From contig CAZPWS010000006.1 in the NCBI GenBank assembly GCA_964590225.1, positions 27,763-91,762 on the forward strand: DNA of 64,000 bases. The letters run 5' to 3'. A model generated the notes under the pieces. That model had not been told where the DNA came from and did not search any database. It worked only from the letters and a program-made list of their open reading frames with translations. This stretch comes from JAEUSG01 sp964590225 (lineage in GTDB: Bacteria > Fibrobacterota > OXYB2-FULL-49-7 > JAEUSG01). Positions 25,140 through 33,493 of this stretch are shown piece by piece (position 1 is the first letter of the stretch; the number at the start of each line of letters is the position of its first letter). Position numbers and translations under genes: made by a program.

Positions 25140-26301
25140 AAATCTTGATGCAGCGGATCTTGCGAAACACCATAATGCAGCCTTTGGCATAGCGCCGGAA
25201 GTTATCGCATTTGCGCCAGGCAGGGTCAACTTTATTGGCGAGCATACCGATTATAATGGCGGTCTTGTTATGCCGGCGGCAATAAATCTTGGCGTAATGG
25301 TTGCTGCTTCAAAGTTATCGACGGATATTCTCGAAATAAATTCTCTTGATTTTAACAAACGCTCCTCTTTTAATATCGCAACACTTAAGCGAGACGATAC
25401 GCTATCTTGGGCAAACTGCCCCAAAGGTGCTGTTGCTGTAATGCGTGAGAAATATTCCTTTGCAGGGGGTTGCGCTCTTTCAATTATGGGTAATATTCCG
25501 CTCGGGTCGGGGCTTTCCTCTTCGGCGGCATGTGAGGTTGCGGTTGGAAAGGCTCTTGCGGCTCTTTATAAAATTGATATAGCGCCAATAAATCTCGCGC
25601 TTGCAGCTCAGGAAGCAGAACATAAGTTTACGGGCACACTTTGCGGAATAATGGACCAGGCTGCCTCTGCCCTTGGTAAAAAAGATTGCCTGATTAAACT
25701 CGACTGCGCCCGTCTTGAATGGGAATATATCCCCTTTTCAATGCCAGACCACACTCTATATATCGTAAACACTGGAGTTAAGCATAATCTTGCAGATGGT
25801 GAGTATAACAAACGACGCAAAGAGTGTGCCGATGCTCTTGATATTTTGCATAAGAATGGTATAAAAGGAGAAAGTCTTGCTTCTATTGAGCCATGTGACA
25901 TTAAGAAATTTTCTAAGGAACTTGGTGAAATAAACTCCAAAAGAGCCATGCATGTTTCCACCGAGCAGCGACGAGTACTTAGAGTGGGAAATTTGCTAAA
26001 TGGCAGGGATTTTAAGGAAGTTGGCCCTCTTTTAACAGAGTCACACAGTAGTCTGAAAAATGATTATGAAGTTTCCTGTGTCGAGCTTGACTTTTTAGTC
26101 GAAAATGCCCTTTTGCTCCCATCGGTTTGTGGAGCAAGAATGACAGGCGGCGGTTTTGGAGGCTGTATGATTGCTCTTATTGAGCGAAAGAGCGAAAATT
26201 CCTTTAGCGAAGTTATCGACGCTTATAAAACAAGATTTGGACTAAAGCCAATGGTTTTTGCCGCAAAACTATCCGATGGTGCTTCGCTGTTAAGCATCTA
26301 A
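25105..26301 (+). CDS. galK: galactokinase
   Basis: About 398 aa GHMP kinase that phosphorylates galactose at C1 in the Leloir pathway. 'APGRVNFIGEHTDYNGG' is the galactokinase signature, 'GNIPLGSGLSSSAA' the ATP loop, and 'ARMTGGGFGGCMIAL' the third GHMP motif. The start lies inside the 3' end of typA. ATG 25105, ATG 25111 (AAGGA 8 nt upstream, the best spacing), ATG 25120 and GTG 25132 are all possible. No galT or galE is nearby, so the gene may serve glycan salvage. Family members with altered sugar preference exist. Confidence 0.93.
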   Translation: MTMILMRTTVNKNLDAADLAKHHNAAFGIAPEVIAFAPGRVNFIGEHTDYNGGLVMPAAINLGVMVAASKLSTDILEINSLDFNKRSSFNIATLKRDDTLSWANCPKGAVAVMREKYSFAGGCALSIMGNIPLGSGLSSSAACEVAVGKALAALYKIDIAPINLALAAQEAEHKFTGTLCGIMDQAASALGKKDCLIKLDCARLEWEYIPFSMPDHTLYIVNTGVKHNLADGEYNKRRKECADALDILHKNGIKGESLASIEPCDIKKFSKELGEINSKRAMHVSTEQRRVLRVGNLLNGRDFKEVGPLLTESHSSLKNDYEVSCVELDFLVENALLLPSVCGARMTGGGFGGCMIALIERKSENSFSEVIDAYKTRFGLKPMVFAAKLSDGASLLSI

Positions 26302-26345
26302 TCGTCTTGCATCGCGCGAACCTAATTAACTTATATTAATGTCCT

Positions 26346-27863
26346 ATGGAAACTAAGACACATTCTGTTGGCGTTTTTGAGGTTATCCGCCTAAAACCCG
26401 TTGTTCCATCTGAAAAAATTGATACTGCAAAACTTGCCGATTCAATCAGACAGGTTATGAACAAGGGGGTAAAAAATCTCTGTGTCGATTTTTCTGAATG
26501 TGATTCTATCGAATTTCCGGTAGTGGAGGTTTTAAAGCATACCAATAAAGAACTCCTACATATCGCTGGAAGGTTGGCAATCCTGTCCTCGGAAACAAGA
26601 ATCACAAATCAGCTTGATGACCTTGGTATAAGCAACTACCTTCGTATATATCAAAACGAAGAGGAGATAAGTGCCGATTCAAAAGAAATTTTAAAACAGA
26701 CTGAGAGTTACTTTATAGGTAACATAAAAACTACAGATTCGTCATCTCTAAGTATTGACCTTGAAACTGCTCTAAAAAAGACAGGGCTTGTTTCTGATGA
26801 TTCTTTATCCGGTAAAGCAGAGGTCACTGGCAGCAAAGGTGGTAGTGTTTTGTCAAAGAGTGAGTTTAACTTTCTATTCGGCGAAAAAGAAAAAGCGACT
26901 AAACCTGTCCGCCACGATGAAGATGATGACTTAATGGATACGGTAGAGGAAAGGAAAGTTTCTTTGCAGGAGATAAAGACTGCAAAAACAGAAGAAAAGA
27001 CCAAGCCGGTTGAAGTGCCGGTTGAGAAGGTTTTGCAGGATACCTCTCCGGCTCCTTCGCGTCGTCCTTTACCGGCTGACCGCTTTGCGCGTGAAGAAGA
27101 AGAGGCATTAGCGGATCTGCCCACTAAGAAAAAGATGTCTCCCCTTGTCGCTGCCCTTATAACGGGGCTTTCTCTTCTTGTTGTTGCTTTAATGGCATGG
27201 GGACTTGGTCTCATTGGTGGGGCTAAAACCGACCCAGCGCTTATTCAGCCAACCAAATATAAAGCCCTATCAGCCACAATTGAGGAGCCTAAGCCAGCCG
27301 TACCTGCCGTAGAAGAGCCAATAGTAAGCGAAACTGACAAAGAAGATAACAGTGGCTCGGTTTCGATTGAAGCACAGACACCTGTCAAGCCGGCATACAA
27401 GGCTTTGCCACGAAAGAGCACCGAAACAGCTACACTAACTGATAGGGCGGCTGGTGTAGCAAAACCAGTTAAGGTGCCTGTTCCTGAGGCAAAAAAGAAA
27501 GATAAAGATGTTGAGGATTTGAGTAATGACATTGACGCTTTTCTAAAGGAGGATGTTCCTCCACCTCCGCCTCCGCCTCCACCTCCGCCGCCAGAGCCTG
27601 TTAAAGAAGCGGTAAAACAGCCCAAGCCGGCGGCGACCACTGCTCCTGCCTCCGGTGGAGTTGGTTCGGTGTTTATTTCATCCTCTCCTCCTACTGCTGA
27701 AATTCTTATTGATGGCTCGGTTGTTGGAGTAGCAAACAGAGCTCCCATTGAGCTGCCTGCAGGAAATCATAAGATCGTGCTTCGCAAGGATAATATGGAA
27801 AAGGTTCTTGAGGTACAAATTTTTGAAGGCAAAAATAAACCTATCTTTGTCAAGCTTCAGTAA
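26346..27863 (+). CDS. STAS-like / transmembrane / proline-rich / PEGA-domain protein
   Basis: 505 aa with an unusual order of parts. Residues 10-110 resemble a STAS (anti-anti-sigma) fold: 'LCVDFSECDSIEFPVVEVLKH' and 'LAILSSETRITNQLDDLGISNYLRIY'. A charged, low-complexity stretch (115-255) leads to one TM helix (about 262-288, 'PLVAALITGLSLLVVALMAWGLG'). Beyond this lie a Pro/Ala/Val-rich region, an 11-Pro run (27559-27594), and a C-terminal PEGA domain (about 438-505, 'GSVFISSSPPTAEILIDG', 'PIELPAGNHKIVLRK'). Topology would put the STAS part in the cytoplasm and PEGA outside. Role unknown; it could connect the envelope to a cytoplasmic partner switch. It overlaps the next gene by one base (TAATG). 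Confidence 0.82.
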   Translation: METKTHSVGVFEVIRLKPVVPSEKIDTAKLADSIRQVMNKGVKNLCVDFSECDSIEFPVVEVLKHTNKELLHIAGRLAILSSETRITNQLDDLGISNYLRIYQNEEEISADSKEILKQTESYFIGNIKTTDSSSLSIDLETALKKTGLVSDDSLSGKAEVTGSKGGSVLSKSEFNFLFGEKEKATKPVRHDEDDDLMDTVEERKVSLQEIKTAKTEEKTKPVEVPVEKVLQDTSPAPSRRPLPADRFAREEEEALADLPTKKKMSPLVAALITGLSLLVVALMAWGLGLIGGAKTDPALIQPTKYKALSATIEEPKPAVPAVEEPIVSETDKEDNSGSVSIEAQTPVKPAYKALPRKSTETATLTDRAAGVAKPVKVPVPEAKKKDKDVEDLSNDIDAFLKEDVPPPPPPPPPPPPEPVKEAVKQPKPAATTAPASGGVGSVFISSSPPTAEILIDGSVVGVANRAPIELPAGNHKIVLRKDNMEKVLEVQIFEGKNKPIFVKLQ

Positions 27864-28276
27864 TGCTGTTGTACCACGATGAAGTAATTGAGAAAATTGA
27901 ATCGTTAATCGGACTCAATGGGGAGCGTTACCGTGCTCAGGCATACCTGTTTGTGCTTTCTGCTCTTGAATACACAGTCAAAAAACTTGATAGGATAAAA
28001 GAATCTAACGATAAACGGCATGTAACTGGTCAGGAGTTGTCGGTTGGTATAAAAGATTATGCTCTTAGTGAATTTGGTCCAACAGCGCGGCTTGTTTTTG
28101 CCCATTGGGGAATAAACAAGACAGATGATTTTGGTAGTATAGTTTACGACCTTATAAGCGTCGGACTTCTTGGCAAAAATGACAGCGATAAGATCGAAGA
28201 CTTTCATGCCGTGTTCGACCTCGATAGCGAAATGGTAGCTAACTATAAGTATAAGATAGTGAGAAAGCAGGGCTAA
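27863..28276 (+). CDS. Minf_1886-family protein
   Basis: 137 aa. 'RYRAQAYLFVLSALEYTVKKL', 'RHVTGQELSVGIKDYALSEFGPTARLVFAHWGI' and 'DFGSIVYDLISVGLLGKNDSDKIEDF' are the conserved blocks of the small cytoplasmic Minf_1886 family found in many diderm bacteria. The function is unknown. No signal peptide, membrane segment or catalytic signature. It is joined by one-base TAATG overlaps at both ends, so it is tightly coupled to the PEGA protein and the glycosyltransferase. Confidence 0.8.
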   Translation: MLLYHDEVIEKIESLIGLNGERYRAQAYLFVLSALEYTVKKLDRIKESNDKRHVTGQELSVGIKDYALSEFGPTARLVFAHWGINKTDDFGSIVYDLISVGLLGKNDSDKIEDFHAVFDLDSEMVANYKYKIVRKQG

Positions 28277-29190
28277 TGAATATAAAGCCCGAAATCTCTG
28301 TTATAATTCCTTCTCTTAATAGGCCAGAGTCGCTATATAAAACAGTGTTGCAGTTATTGAAGTCTGACTTTGAGAATTTTGAGTGCATTGTCGTTGACCA
28401 GTCGGTAGATTCAGTGGGAAGAAATAAGCTTACAGATCTTAGTGATGCAAGGCTCCATATAGAGATACTTGAGCACCCGTCTCTACCGGCGGCAAGAAAT
28501 AGGGGAGTGGCTTTAAGTAAATCTAATATTGTCCTTTTTCTCGACGATGATGTTGAATTTGACATTTACTTTCTTGCGGCTCATCTGCGCGCGCACCTTA
28601 ACAACCCCACCGTAGCCGCTATTACAGGCAGGATAAAGCTTGCTTCGCCGCACCAATACAGCCAGAATGCTGTCCTTGCTGCCATCGATAAAAAAACAGC
28701 TGAGTTTATTGTCAACTTCGATAATGATGTTTATCAGGAAACCGCCTTTATAAGCGGGGGAAATGTTTCTGTAAAGAAGTATGTCTTTGAGAGAGTGGGG
28801 TTTTTCGATGAATTGTACCGCGGGAACGCATTTTATGAAGAGATAGACTTTTCAATGCGTATGCAAAAGGCAAAATTGTCGATATTGTTTGTGCCCGAAG
28901 CAGCCATAACACATTTGAGAGCGGATAGCGGTGGTTGCCGCAACGATAGTGCTCGCAAATGGGCGGCGGACAAGTTTTTTAATACAGGACTTTTTTATGG
29001 CCGCTGGCTTTTTCACGGTAATCCGCTCCCTTTTATTAATCGAATGAAAAAAGAGATGGAGTTTTTCTCGCGAAAGGGTGGAGGGCATAGCCTTATCGTC
29101 TTAGTTAATTTCTCACTGTTTCTTTTAATCGGATTTTTTATTGGAATATATACCAGTAAATTGTACTGTGACAGAAAACAAAAAATGTAG
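28276..29190 (+). CDS. glycosyltransferase family 2
   Basis: 304 aa. GT-A fold: 'SVIIPSLNRPESLYKTVLQLLKS', the donor-binding 'VVDQSVDS', and the DxD-like 'NIVLFLDDDVEFD' that binds the metal and nucleotide sugar. 'FISGGNVSVKKYVFERVGFFDELYRGNAFYEEIDFSMRMQ' is the acceptor-side ED region. A TM helix (about 274-296) near the C-terminus anchors it. It probably adds a sugar to a cell-surface glycan. It precedes a GT9 gene, pointing to LPS or another envelope polysaccharide; the sugar cannot be told. Confidence 0.9.
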   Translation: MNIKPEISVIIPSLNRPESLYKTVLQLLKSDFENFECIVVDQSVDSVGRNKLTDLSDARLHIEILEHPSLPAARNRGVALSKSNIVLFLDDDVEFDIYFLAAHLRAHLNNPTVAAITGRIKLASPHQYSQNAVLAAIDKKTAEFIVNFDNDVYQETAFISGGNVSVKKYVFERVGFFDELYRGNAFYEEIDFSMRMQKAKLSILFVPEAAITHLRADSGGCRNDSARKWAADKFFNTGLFYGRWLFHGNPLPFINRMKKEMEFFSRKGGGHSLIVLVNFSLFLLIGFFIGIYTSKLYCDRKQKM

Positions 29191-29205
29191 ATTTAATTTA
29201 TCCAA

Positions 29206-30339
29206 ATGAATGCCGTATTAAAACCCATAGCCTCAGGATTAAAGTACTTCTGGCTCAACATGTCTGGAACGGATACGCAGAGCCGTTTTTTCTGCAAGGC
29301 ATCGCTTGCATCACAACTGCGAAAGGAAATTTCGTTTGAGGAGGAAATAAAACGGATCAGGCGAATATTAATAATACTTCCCGACCGTACCTATGATGCC
29401 GCGCTTGTGCAAAACATGATTTCTTCCCTTAAGGCGAGGAGAAGAAGTCAAATTGAGGTGGTAGCGGAGAGTGGGGCAAAAGATCTTATAAAGAGTAATC
29501 CAGATATTGATGGTGGCTTCTTTATACACGGCCATGAGTATAAATACAACCACCGTTCATTTACCGAGCTTTGTTTAGCTGTCCAGCAGAAGCGCTATGA
29601 TGCCTGTTTTCTATTAAAACAGGATGCTACCCCGCTTGATTTGTACCTTGCTGCTATGAGCCGCGCGCCCCTCAGGGTAGGCTTTCACTCTCCACATGCT
29701 TTTCCATTTCTTAATTTGTGCATAAGGCCGGCAAAAATGACCGAAAGGGAACGGGATAAATATGAAAGTGTATTCCGGACAATCGGAATAAAGATACTTA
29801 AAACAGAAATCGCATGGAACCTGCCAAGAACCGCTGAAAAAGATGCAGAAGGGGTACTGGCAGAGGCTGGTGTTAATTTTTCTAATCCTATAATTGGGAT
29901 TAATTTAACGCCATCTGTATCGGGGAAAAAATTTAGTTCACAATTTATTGCAGCGCTAATTACAGAGCTTTCAAAAATGGAAAAGTGTTCAATTGTACTG
30001 TTTCATGCCGGCTATCAGGACGACGAAATGGCCAAGCTTGCTACTTCCATTGGCAAAGCATCAATAAATTATCCACCTCACCATATTACTTTTGCGGCTG
30101 CCATGTCCCGAAAAATCTCGCTTACAATAACACTCAATAATCTTTTCTACCAGATTGCCACAACTACTGGAAACAAGGTAGTGGGGCTGTTTGAAAGCCT
30201 TGAGCATAGACGGTGGGCTGTAATAGAAAATGGTAAACTTGTTCAGTGTTCATCCGTTTCGCTTGACACCATGTCTATTGACGACATCATACGAAGCGTT
30301 ACAAGTATGCTTGTCACTTCACCAGCAATAACTTTGTGA
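29206..30339 (+). CDS. glycosyltransferase family 9 (heptosyltransferase-like)
   Basis: 377 aa. GT-B plan of the ADP-heptose:LPS heptosyltransferase family: 'RRILIILPDRTYDAALVQNMISSLKAR', 'RYDACFLLKQDATPLDLYLAAMSRAPLRVGF', 'IIGINLTPSVSGKKF', and near the end 'ISLTITLNNLFYQIATTTGNKVVGLF', where the usual 'THNDTG..HLA.A.G.P..ALFG' is recognisable but degenerate. The common DxGxxHxAxA motif is poorly kept, so donor and activity are uncertain. It lies 15 nt after the GT2 gene. Its last 26 nt overlap, antisense, the gene remnant at 30314-30475. Confidence 0.8.
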   Translation: MNAVLKPIASGLKYFWLNMSGTDTQSRFFCKASLASQLRKEISFEEEIKRIRRILIILPDRTYDAALVQNMISSLKARRRSQIEVVAESGAKDLIKSNPDIDGGFFIHGHEYKYNHRSFTELCLAVQQKRYDACFLLKQDATPLDLYLAAMSRAPLRVGFHSPHAFPFLNLCIRPAKMTERERDKYESVFRTIGIKILKTEIAWNLPRTAEKDAEGVLAEAGVNFSNPIIGINLTPSVSGKKFSSQFIAALITELSKMEKCSIVLFHAGYQDDEMAKLATSIGKASINYPPHHITFAAAMSRKISLTITLNNLFYQIATTTGNKVVGLFESLEHRRWAVIENGKLVQCSSVSLDTMSIDDIIRSVTSMLVTSPAITL

Positions 30340-30475
30340 GAGCTGTTGGCCCACCATTTATCTTTATGGCTGCGAAATAAATTCCCGAGCCTACTTCTTT
30401 TCCGTCGCTGTCCTTTCCATTCCACACAATACTCTTCGTTCCTCCATTATGCACGCCATTAACCAAAACTTTGCG
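30314..30475 (-). pseudogene. 3' remnant of a secreted-protein gene (FlgD-Ig-type C-terminal domain)
   Basis: Read leftward, 53 codons encode a piece containing 'VHNGGTKSIVWNGKDSDGKE' and 'VGSGIYFAAIKINGG', ending 'LTKLLLVK' and TGA at 30314. This is the characteristic W-(D/N)-G-x-D-x-x-G-x-x-V-x-S-G-x-Y-F pattern of FlgD-Ig / type-IX-like C-terminal domains at the ends of large exported proteins. An in-frame TAA precedes it (30476-30478), and all three frames further upstream are closed within 100 nt, with no start codon or SD. It is therefore a decayed gene end. It overlaps the 3' end of the GT9 gene on the other strand. Confidence 0.7.
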
Positions 30476-30530
30476 TTAGAAATTAATTTGAAATCTATAA
30501 AGACAAAAGGGCCTTTATTTGGAGAATTTT

Positions 30531-30548
30531 TTAGACAGTTTTGTCTAA
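30531..30548. repeat. palindrome TTAGACA-N4-TGTCTAA
   Basis: Perfect 7-bp arms at 30531-30537 and 30542-30548 around GTTT, 20 nt beyond the stop of the YhcC-like gene, within the decayed spacer. The T-run lies on the wrong side for a leftward terminator (it reads A on the transcript), and none follows for rightward transcription. It could be an operator left behind with the remnant gene. Function unknown. Confidence 0.4.
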
Positions 30549-30567
30549 TAGGCGATTTTTAAGGGAG

Positions 30568-31491
30568 TTAACCACGGCAGTAAAAAGCTCCCTGCTTTGT
30601 GCCTCTATGGATAAACTCTCGCTCAATAGCATTTTTAATAGCTGTATAGTTCTGTGACCACTTTGGGGCGATCAAGAATTCATCGGGAGCATCACCCGAA
30701 ATTCTTTGAACGGTGACACACCACGGTATTTTCTCAAGAAAATCAGCTACAAGTGAAGCGTGTTGTTCCAGTGAAGTGAGGCTTACCGTTCCAGCGTGGT
30801 AAAATGCTTCCAGCTTTGTTGATTTGAGTATGTGCAGATTATGGAGCTTGACGGAATCGAATTTAAGGCGAGATAGTTCAATGGCCATTTCCTGTACCTC
30901 TTTTTTGCCTTCGTCCGGCAGGCCTAATATGACATGATAACAAACATCTACTTTTGAGCCCTCAAATAAAGAGGAGGCTTTTTGAACAGCATCAAATCCG
31001 TGGCCTCGCCCCATCCAGTCAAGGAGGCGCTGATTTGTTGACTGAACGCCAATTTCGATCGAAACATACTTTTCGGCAGATAGTGACTTTAGGAGTTCCG
31101 CGTTGTCCCTATTTATACAATCGGGCCTTGTGCTTACAATAAGACCGTCAATTTCTGGATGTAAAAGTGCCTCCCGATACAAATTTTCAAGATGGACAAC
31201 ATCACCATATGTGTTGGAGTATGGCTGAAAATACGCAAGGAACTTTTCTTTATAATTACTCTTGCTGCGCTTGAGAATTGCTGAGTTAATCTGCTCTGTT
31301 ATAGTATGTTTTTGCTTTCCGGCAGCAGGACTAAAGGCATTGTTATTGCAGAAGATACAGCCACCATACCCTGTAGTTCCATCACGATTAGGACAGGAAA
31401 AACCTCCATCAACACAAATTTTTGCAACTTTGCAGCCAAATCGATCCTTCATGGCAGTTGCCCATGAATTCCAAAGTGGGACAATTTTCAA
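30568..31491 (-). CDS. radical SAM protein, YhcC/TIGR01212 family
   Basis: 307 aa. The cluster-binding motif is '[23 protein letters not shown]', with the spaced Cys pattern of this family. '[23 protein letters not shown]', '[13 protein letters not shown]', '[19 protein letters not shown]' and '[17 protein letters not shown]' are further conserved blocks. The family is Elp3-like, and its substrate is not known to me. Translation starts at TTG, overlapping the hisF stop by 4 nt (TTGA), with TAAGG 8 nt upstream. It is the last gene of the leftward group. Confidence 0.87.
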   Translation of the reverse strand: MKIVPLWNSWATAMKDRFGCKVAKICVDGGFSCPNRDGTTGYGGCIFCNNNAFSPAAGKQKHTITEQINSAILKRSKSNYKEKFLAYFQPYSNTYGDVVHLENLYREALLHPEIDGLIVSTRPDCINRDNAELLKSLSAEKYVSIEIGVQSTNQRLLDWMGRGHGFDAVQKASSLFEGSKVDVCYHVILGLPDEGKKEVQEMAIELSRLKFDSVKLHNLHILKSTKLEAFYHAGTVSLTSLEQHASLVADFLEKIPWCVTVQRISGDAPDEFLIAPKWSQNYTAIKNAIEREFIHRGTKQGAFYCRG

Positions 31492-32282
31492 TTGCTTAAC
31501 CTTACCTTGACACCTTTATTGTGCAGGTATAGCTTTATTTCTTTAATAGTGTATTCGCCGTAGTGGAGCATGGAGGCGATAAGCGCGGCATCAGCATGCC
31601 CTTCTGTCAATACTTGATAAAGATGTTCGGGCGTTCCTCCTCCTCCGGAAGCGATAACAGGAATAGAAACAGCATTAGATATCATCTTTGTAAGTCTTAT
31701 TTCATATCCTTCTTTTGTACCATCAGCATCAATTGAGTTTACAACAAGCTCTCCGGCACCAAGCTTTTCGCCCCGTTTTGCCCACTGTAAGGCATCTATT
31801 CCCGTTTTTTTTCTTCCACCATGAGTTACAATTTCATAACCGGATGGGATTGTTTTAGAGGCTACTTCTACTGCCATAACATCCATAGAGAGTACAACAG
31901 CCTGCGAACCCAATACCTGCGCTACGGCTGAAATCAATTCAGGATTGGCAACGGCTGCCGTATTTACATTTATTTTTTCGGCTCCGGCCATACGGATGCG
32001 CATGCAGTCGTCAACCGTGCGCAAACCTCCCCCTACCGAAAAAGGAATAAATATCTGAGACGCTACGCTTTCTACCACATCAACCATTATACCCCTATTG
32101 TCACTCGAAGCCGTTATATCATAAAAGACAAGTTCGTCTATACCGTCTTCATAATATTTTCGTGCCGTTTCGACAGGATCACCAATATCAACAGTGTTAA
32201 CAAACTTAATGCTTTTTGCTAACTTTCCACCACGGACATCAAGACAGGAAATTATTCTCTTGCTTAACACTGTCCGTTCCAT
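31488..32282 (-). CDS. hisF: imidazole glycerol phosphate synthase cyclase subunit HisF
   Basis: 264 aa (usual 250-258). It forms imidazole-glycerol phosphate and AICAR from PRFAR and ammonia in histidine synthesis. It is a (beta/alpha)8 barrel with catalytic Asp in '[15 protein letters not shown]' and second Asp in 'VLSMDVMAV'. '[23 protein letters not shown]', '[10 protein letters not shown]', '[16 protein letters not shown]' and '[16 protein letters not shown]' are HisF blocks. ATG 32282 overlaps hisH by 19 nt; GTG 32270, which gives the usual family N-terminus, is an alternative. No other his gene is in the window. Confidence 0.93.
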   Translation of the reverse strand: MERTVLSKRIISCLDVRGGKLAKSIKFVNTVDIGDPVETARKYYEDGIDELVFYDITASSDNRGIMVDVVESVASQIFIPFSVGGGLRTVDDCMRIRMAGAEKINVNTAAVANPELISAVAQVLGSQAVVLSMDVMAVEVASKTIPSGYEIVTHGGRKKTGIDALQWAKRGEKLGAGELVVNSIDADGTKEGYEIRLTKMISNAVSIPVIASGGGGTPEHLYQVLTEGHADAALIASMLHYGEYTIKEIKLYLHNKGVKVRLSN

Positions 32283-32881
32283 TTGCTAAAATTACTTAAT
32301 ATACGAAGGCCAGCTTTACCGCTTTTTTCGGGATGAAACTGTGTAGCTATAAGATTATTTCTTCCGATCACGGCCGGAAAATTAATTTCATATTCGCATG
32401 TGCAAACAATATCGTCTTTACATATAGGGTTTGGGTAGTAGGAGTGTACAAAATAAAATTCAGTTCCATCAGTAATTCCATCCAAAACGGGGTGGCTTCG
32501 TAATAAAGTGATGCTGTTCCATCCCATATGAGGAATTTTAAGTGAAGAATCTGACAGTGATAGTTTGGGACAATTGCCTGCAATTAACCCTACGCACTTT
32601 GTATCGCCTTCTTCCGATGAGTCAAAGATTATTTGCGTGCCAAGACAAATTCCAAGGATAGGAGTCCCCTTGTTGTAGGCTTCATGCAAGGCGGAGCCAA
32701 TTCCTCTATCATTTATTACAGCCATTGCAGAAGCGGCATTTCCAACCCCGGGAAAAATAATTCTTGCCGCAAGTGCTATGACGGATGGATCGGCAGTGAT
32801 TACCGAATCGATACCGGCGAAACTTAAAGCCCGCTTAACTGAAACAAGGTTTCCTGCTCCATAGTCAACAATTGATACCAT
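32264..32881 (-). CDS. hisH: imidazole glycerol phosphate synthase glutaminase subunit HisH
   Basis: 205 aa class I glutamine amidotransferase that supplies ammonia to HisF. '[19 protein letters not shown]' is the N-terminal signature, '[10 protein letters not shown]' carries the nucleophile Cys, 'IPHMGWNSI' and 'YFVHSYY' are HisH blocks, and 'TQFHPEKSG' gives the catalytic His and Glu. It overlaps hisF and starts 8 nt after the stop of the small coiled-coil gene. Confidence 0.94.
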   Translation of the reverse strand: MVSIVDYGAGNLVSVKRALSFAGIDSVITADPSVIALAARIIFPGVGNAASAMAVINDRGIGSALHEAYNKGTPILGICLGTQIIFDSSEEGDTKCVGLIAGNCPKLSLSDSSLKIPHMGWNSITLLRSHPVLDGITDGTEFYFVHSYYPNPICKDDIVCTCEYEINFPAVIGRNNLIATQFHPEKSGKAGLRILSNFSKWNGQC

Positions 32882-32889
32882 TGGTACTT

Positions 32890-33231
32890 TTATTTATCGG
32901 CAAATAACTGCTTAAAAGCGTCAAACTTCTTTTTCATTGTCTCGACTTCTCTCTTTTGTTCAGCAATTTCCCCGTCCATTTTCTTGAATTGTACATTGAT
33001 TGTGTCGATAATTTTTTCAAAACCAAGTTTGACATCGCTTTGCAGTTTAGAAAGCTTTTCTTCCATCGACGACATCCGTGGTTCAATTTCCTCTTTGATT
33101 TTGGCTGGATCTGCCCCAATTTCGGACAGCTTGTGTAGCTTGTCGCCAAACTCCATAAATTTTGTGTCAAATCTCTTTAACTCATCTCCGAGAAGAATGC
33201 TTTTAAGTTCTTCCAATTTGTCCTGAGCCAT
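32890..33231 (-). CDS. small coiled-coil protein of unknown function
   Basis: 113 aa starting MAQDKLEEL. Heptad-like, highly charged helices over nearly the whole length, notably 'RMSSMEEKLSKLQSDV' and 'KKMDGEIAEQKREVETMKKK'. No signal peptide or TM segment. ATG 33231 is chosen because AGGAGGT lies 7 nt upstream; a GTG three codons earlier overlaps that SD and is unlikely. It starts 23 nt after the end of the 59-aa gene and precedes hisH by 8 nt. Probably a structural or adaptor protein; no family recognised. Confidence 0.75.
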   Translation of the reverse strand: MAQDKLEELKSILLGDELKRFDTKFMEFGDKLHKLSEIGADPAKIKEEIEPRMSSMEEKLSKLQSDVKLGFEKIIDTINVQFKKMDGEIAEQKREVETMKKKFDAFKQLFADK

Positions 33232-33254
33232 TTTTAACACCTCCTAATAAAAAT

Positions 33255-33434
33255 TTACTTAAACAGTCCCTTGTCTATGAATGGTTTCTTGATACCGGTA
33301 TCATAGCACTGCCTAACAAGCTCCTTGGCTGCTTTAAATGTTCTCGCTAACACAGTTACTGTCCGGCCATTTCCCAATTTTACTTCCCATTTTTTGTCAC
33401 CAACAGGTTGCCTGCTTGGAAAAAATGTACTCAT
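33255..33434 (-). CDS. small basic protein, 59 aa
   Basis: ATG 33432-33434 to TAA 33255-33257, with GGAGGG 3-4 nt before the start. The product begins MSTFFPSRQPVGDKKWEVKL, continues 'GNGRTVTVLARTFKAAKELV', and ends 'KPFIDKGLFK'. It is rich in Lys/Arg and has a strand-strand-helix rhythm. It lies 60 nt after the histidine kinase stop and 23 nt before the coiled-coil gene, on the same strand, so operon context supports it being real. I recognise no family. Confidence 0.65.
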   Translation of the reverse strand: MSTFFPSRQPVGDKKWEVKLGNGRTVTVLARTFKAAKELVRQCYDTGIKKPFIDKGLFK

Positions 33435-33493
33435 TTTCCCTCCATTGTGAGCATAAACCTATTCCCCTGTGCTGCGTGCCACATAAAGAGTAT

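Noticed and set aside
27559..27594. Proline-codon run as a DNA microsatellite of separate interest
   Set aside because: It is in frame, encodes a poly-proline linker between the membrane helix and the PEGA domain, and uses mixed CCN codons, so it is most simply a protein linker.
27245..27748. A 167-codon Gly/Ser/Thr-rich frame antisense to the PEGA protein
   Set aside because: It is the mirror of the proline- and alanine-rich coding region (CCx repeats read as Gly on the other strand). No start context and no recognisable domain.
30531..30548. The palindrome as a terminator of the leftward operon
   Set aside because: On the leftward transcript the bases after the stem are A-rich, not U-rich, so it does not meet the rule for an intrinsic terminator.
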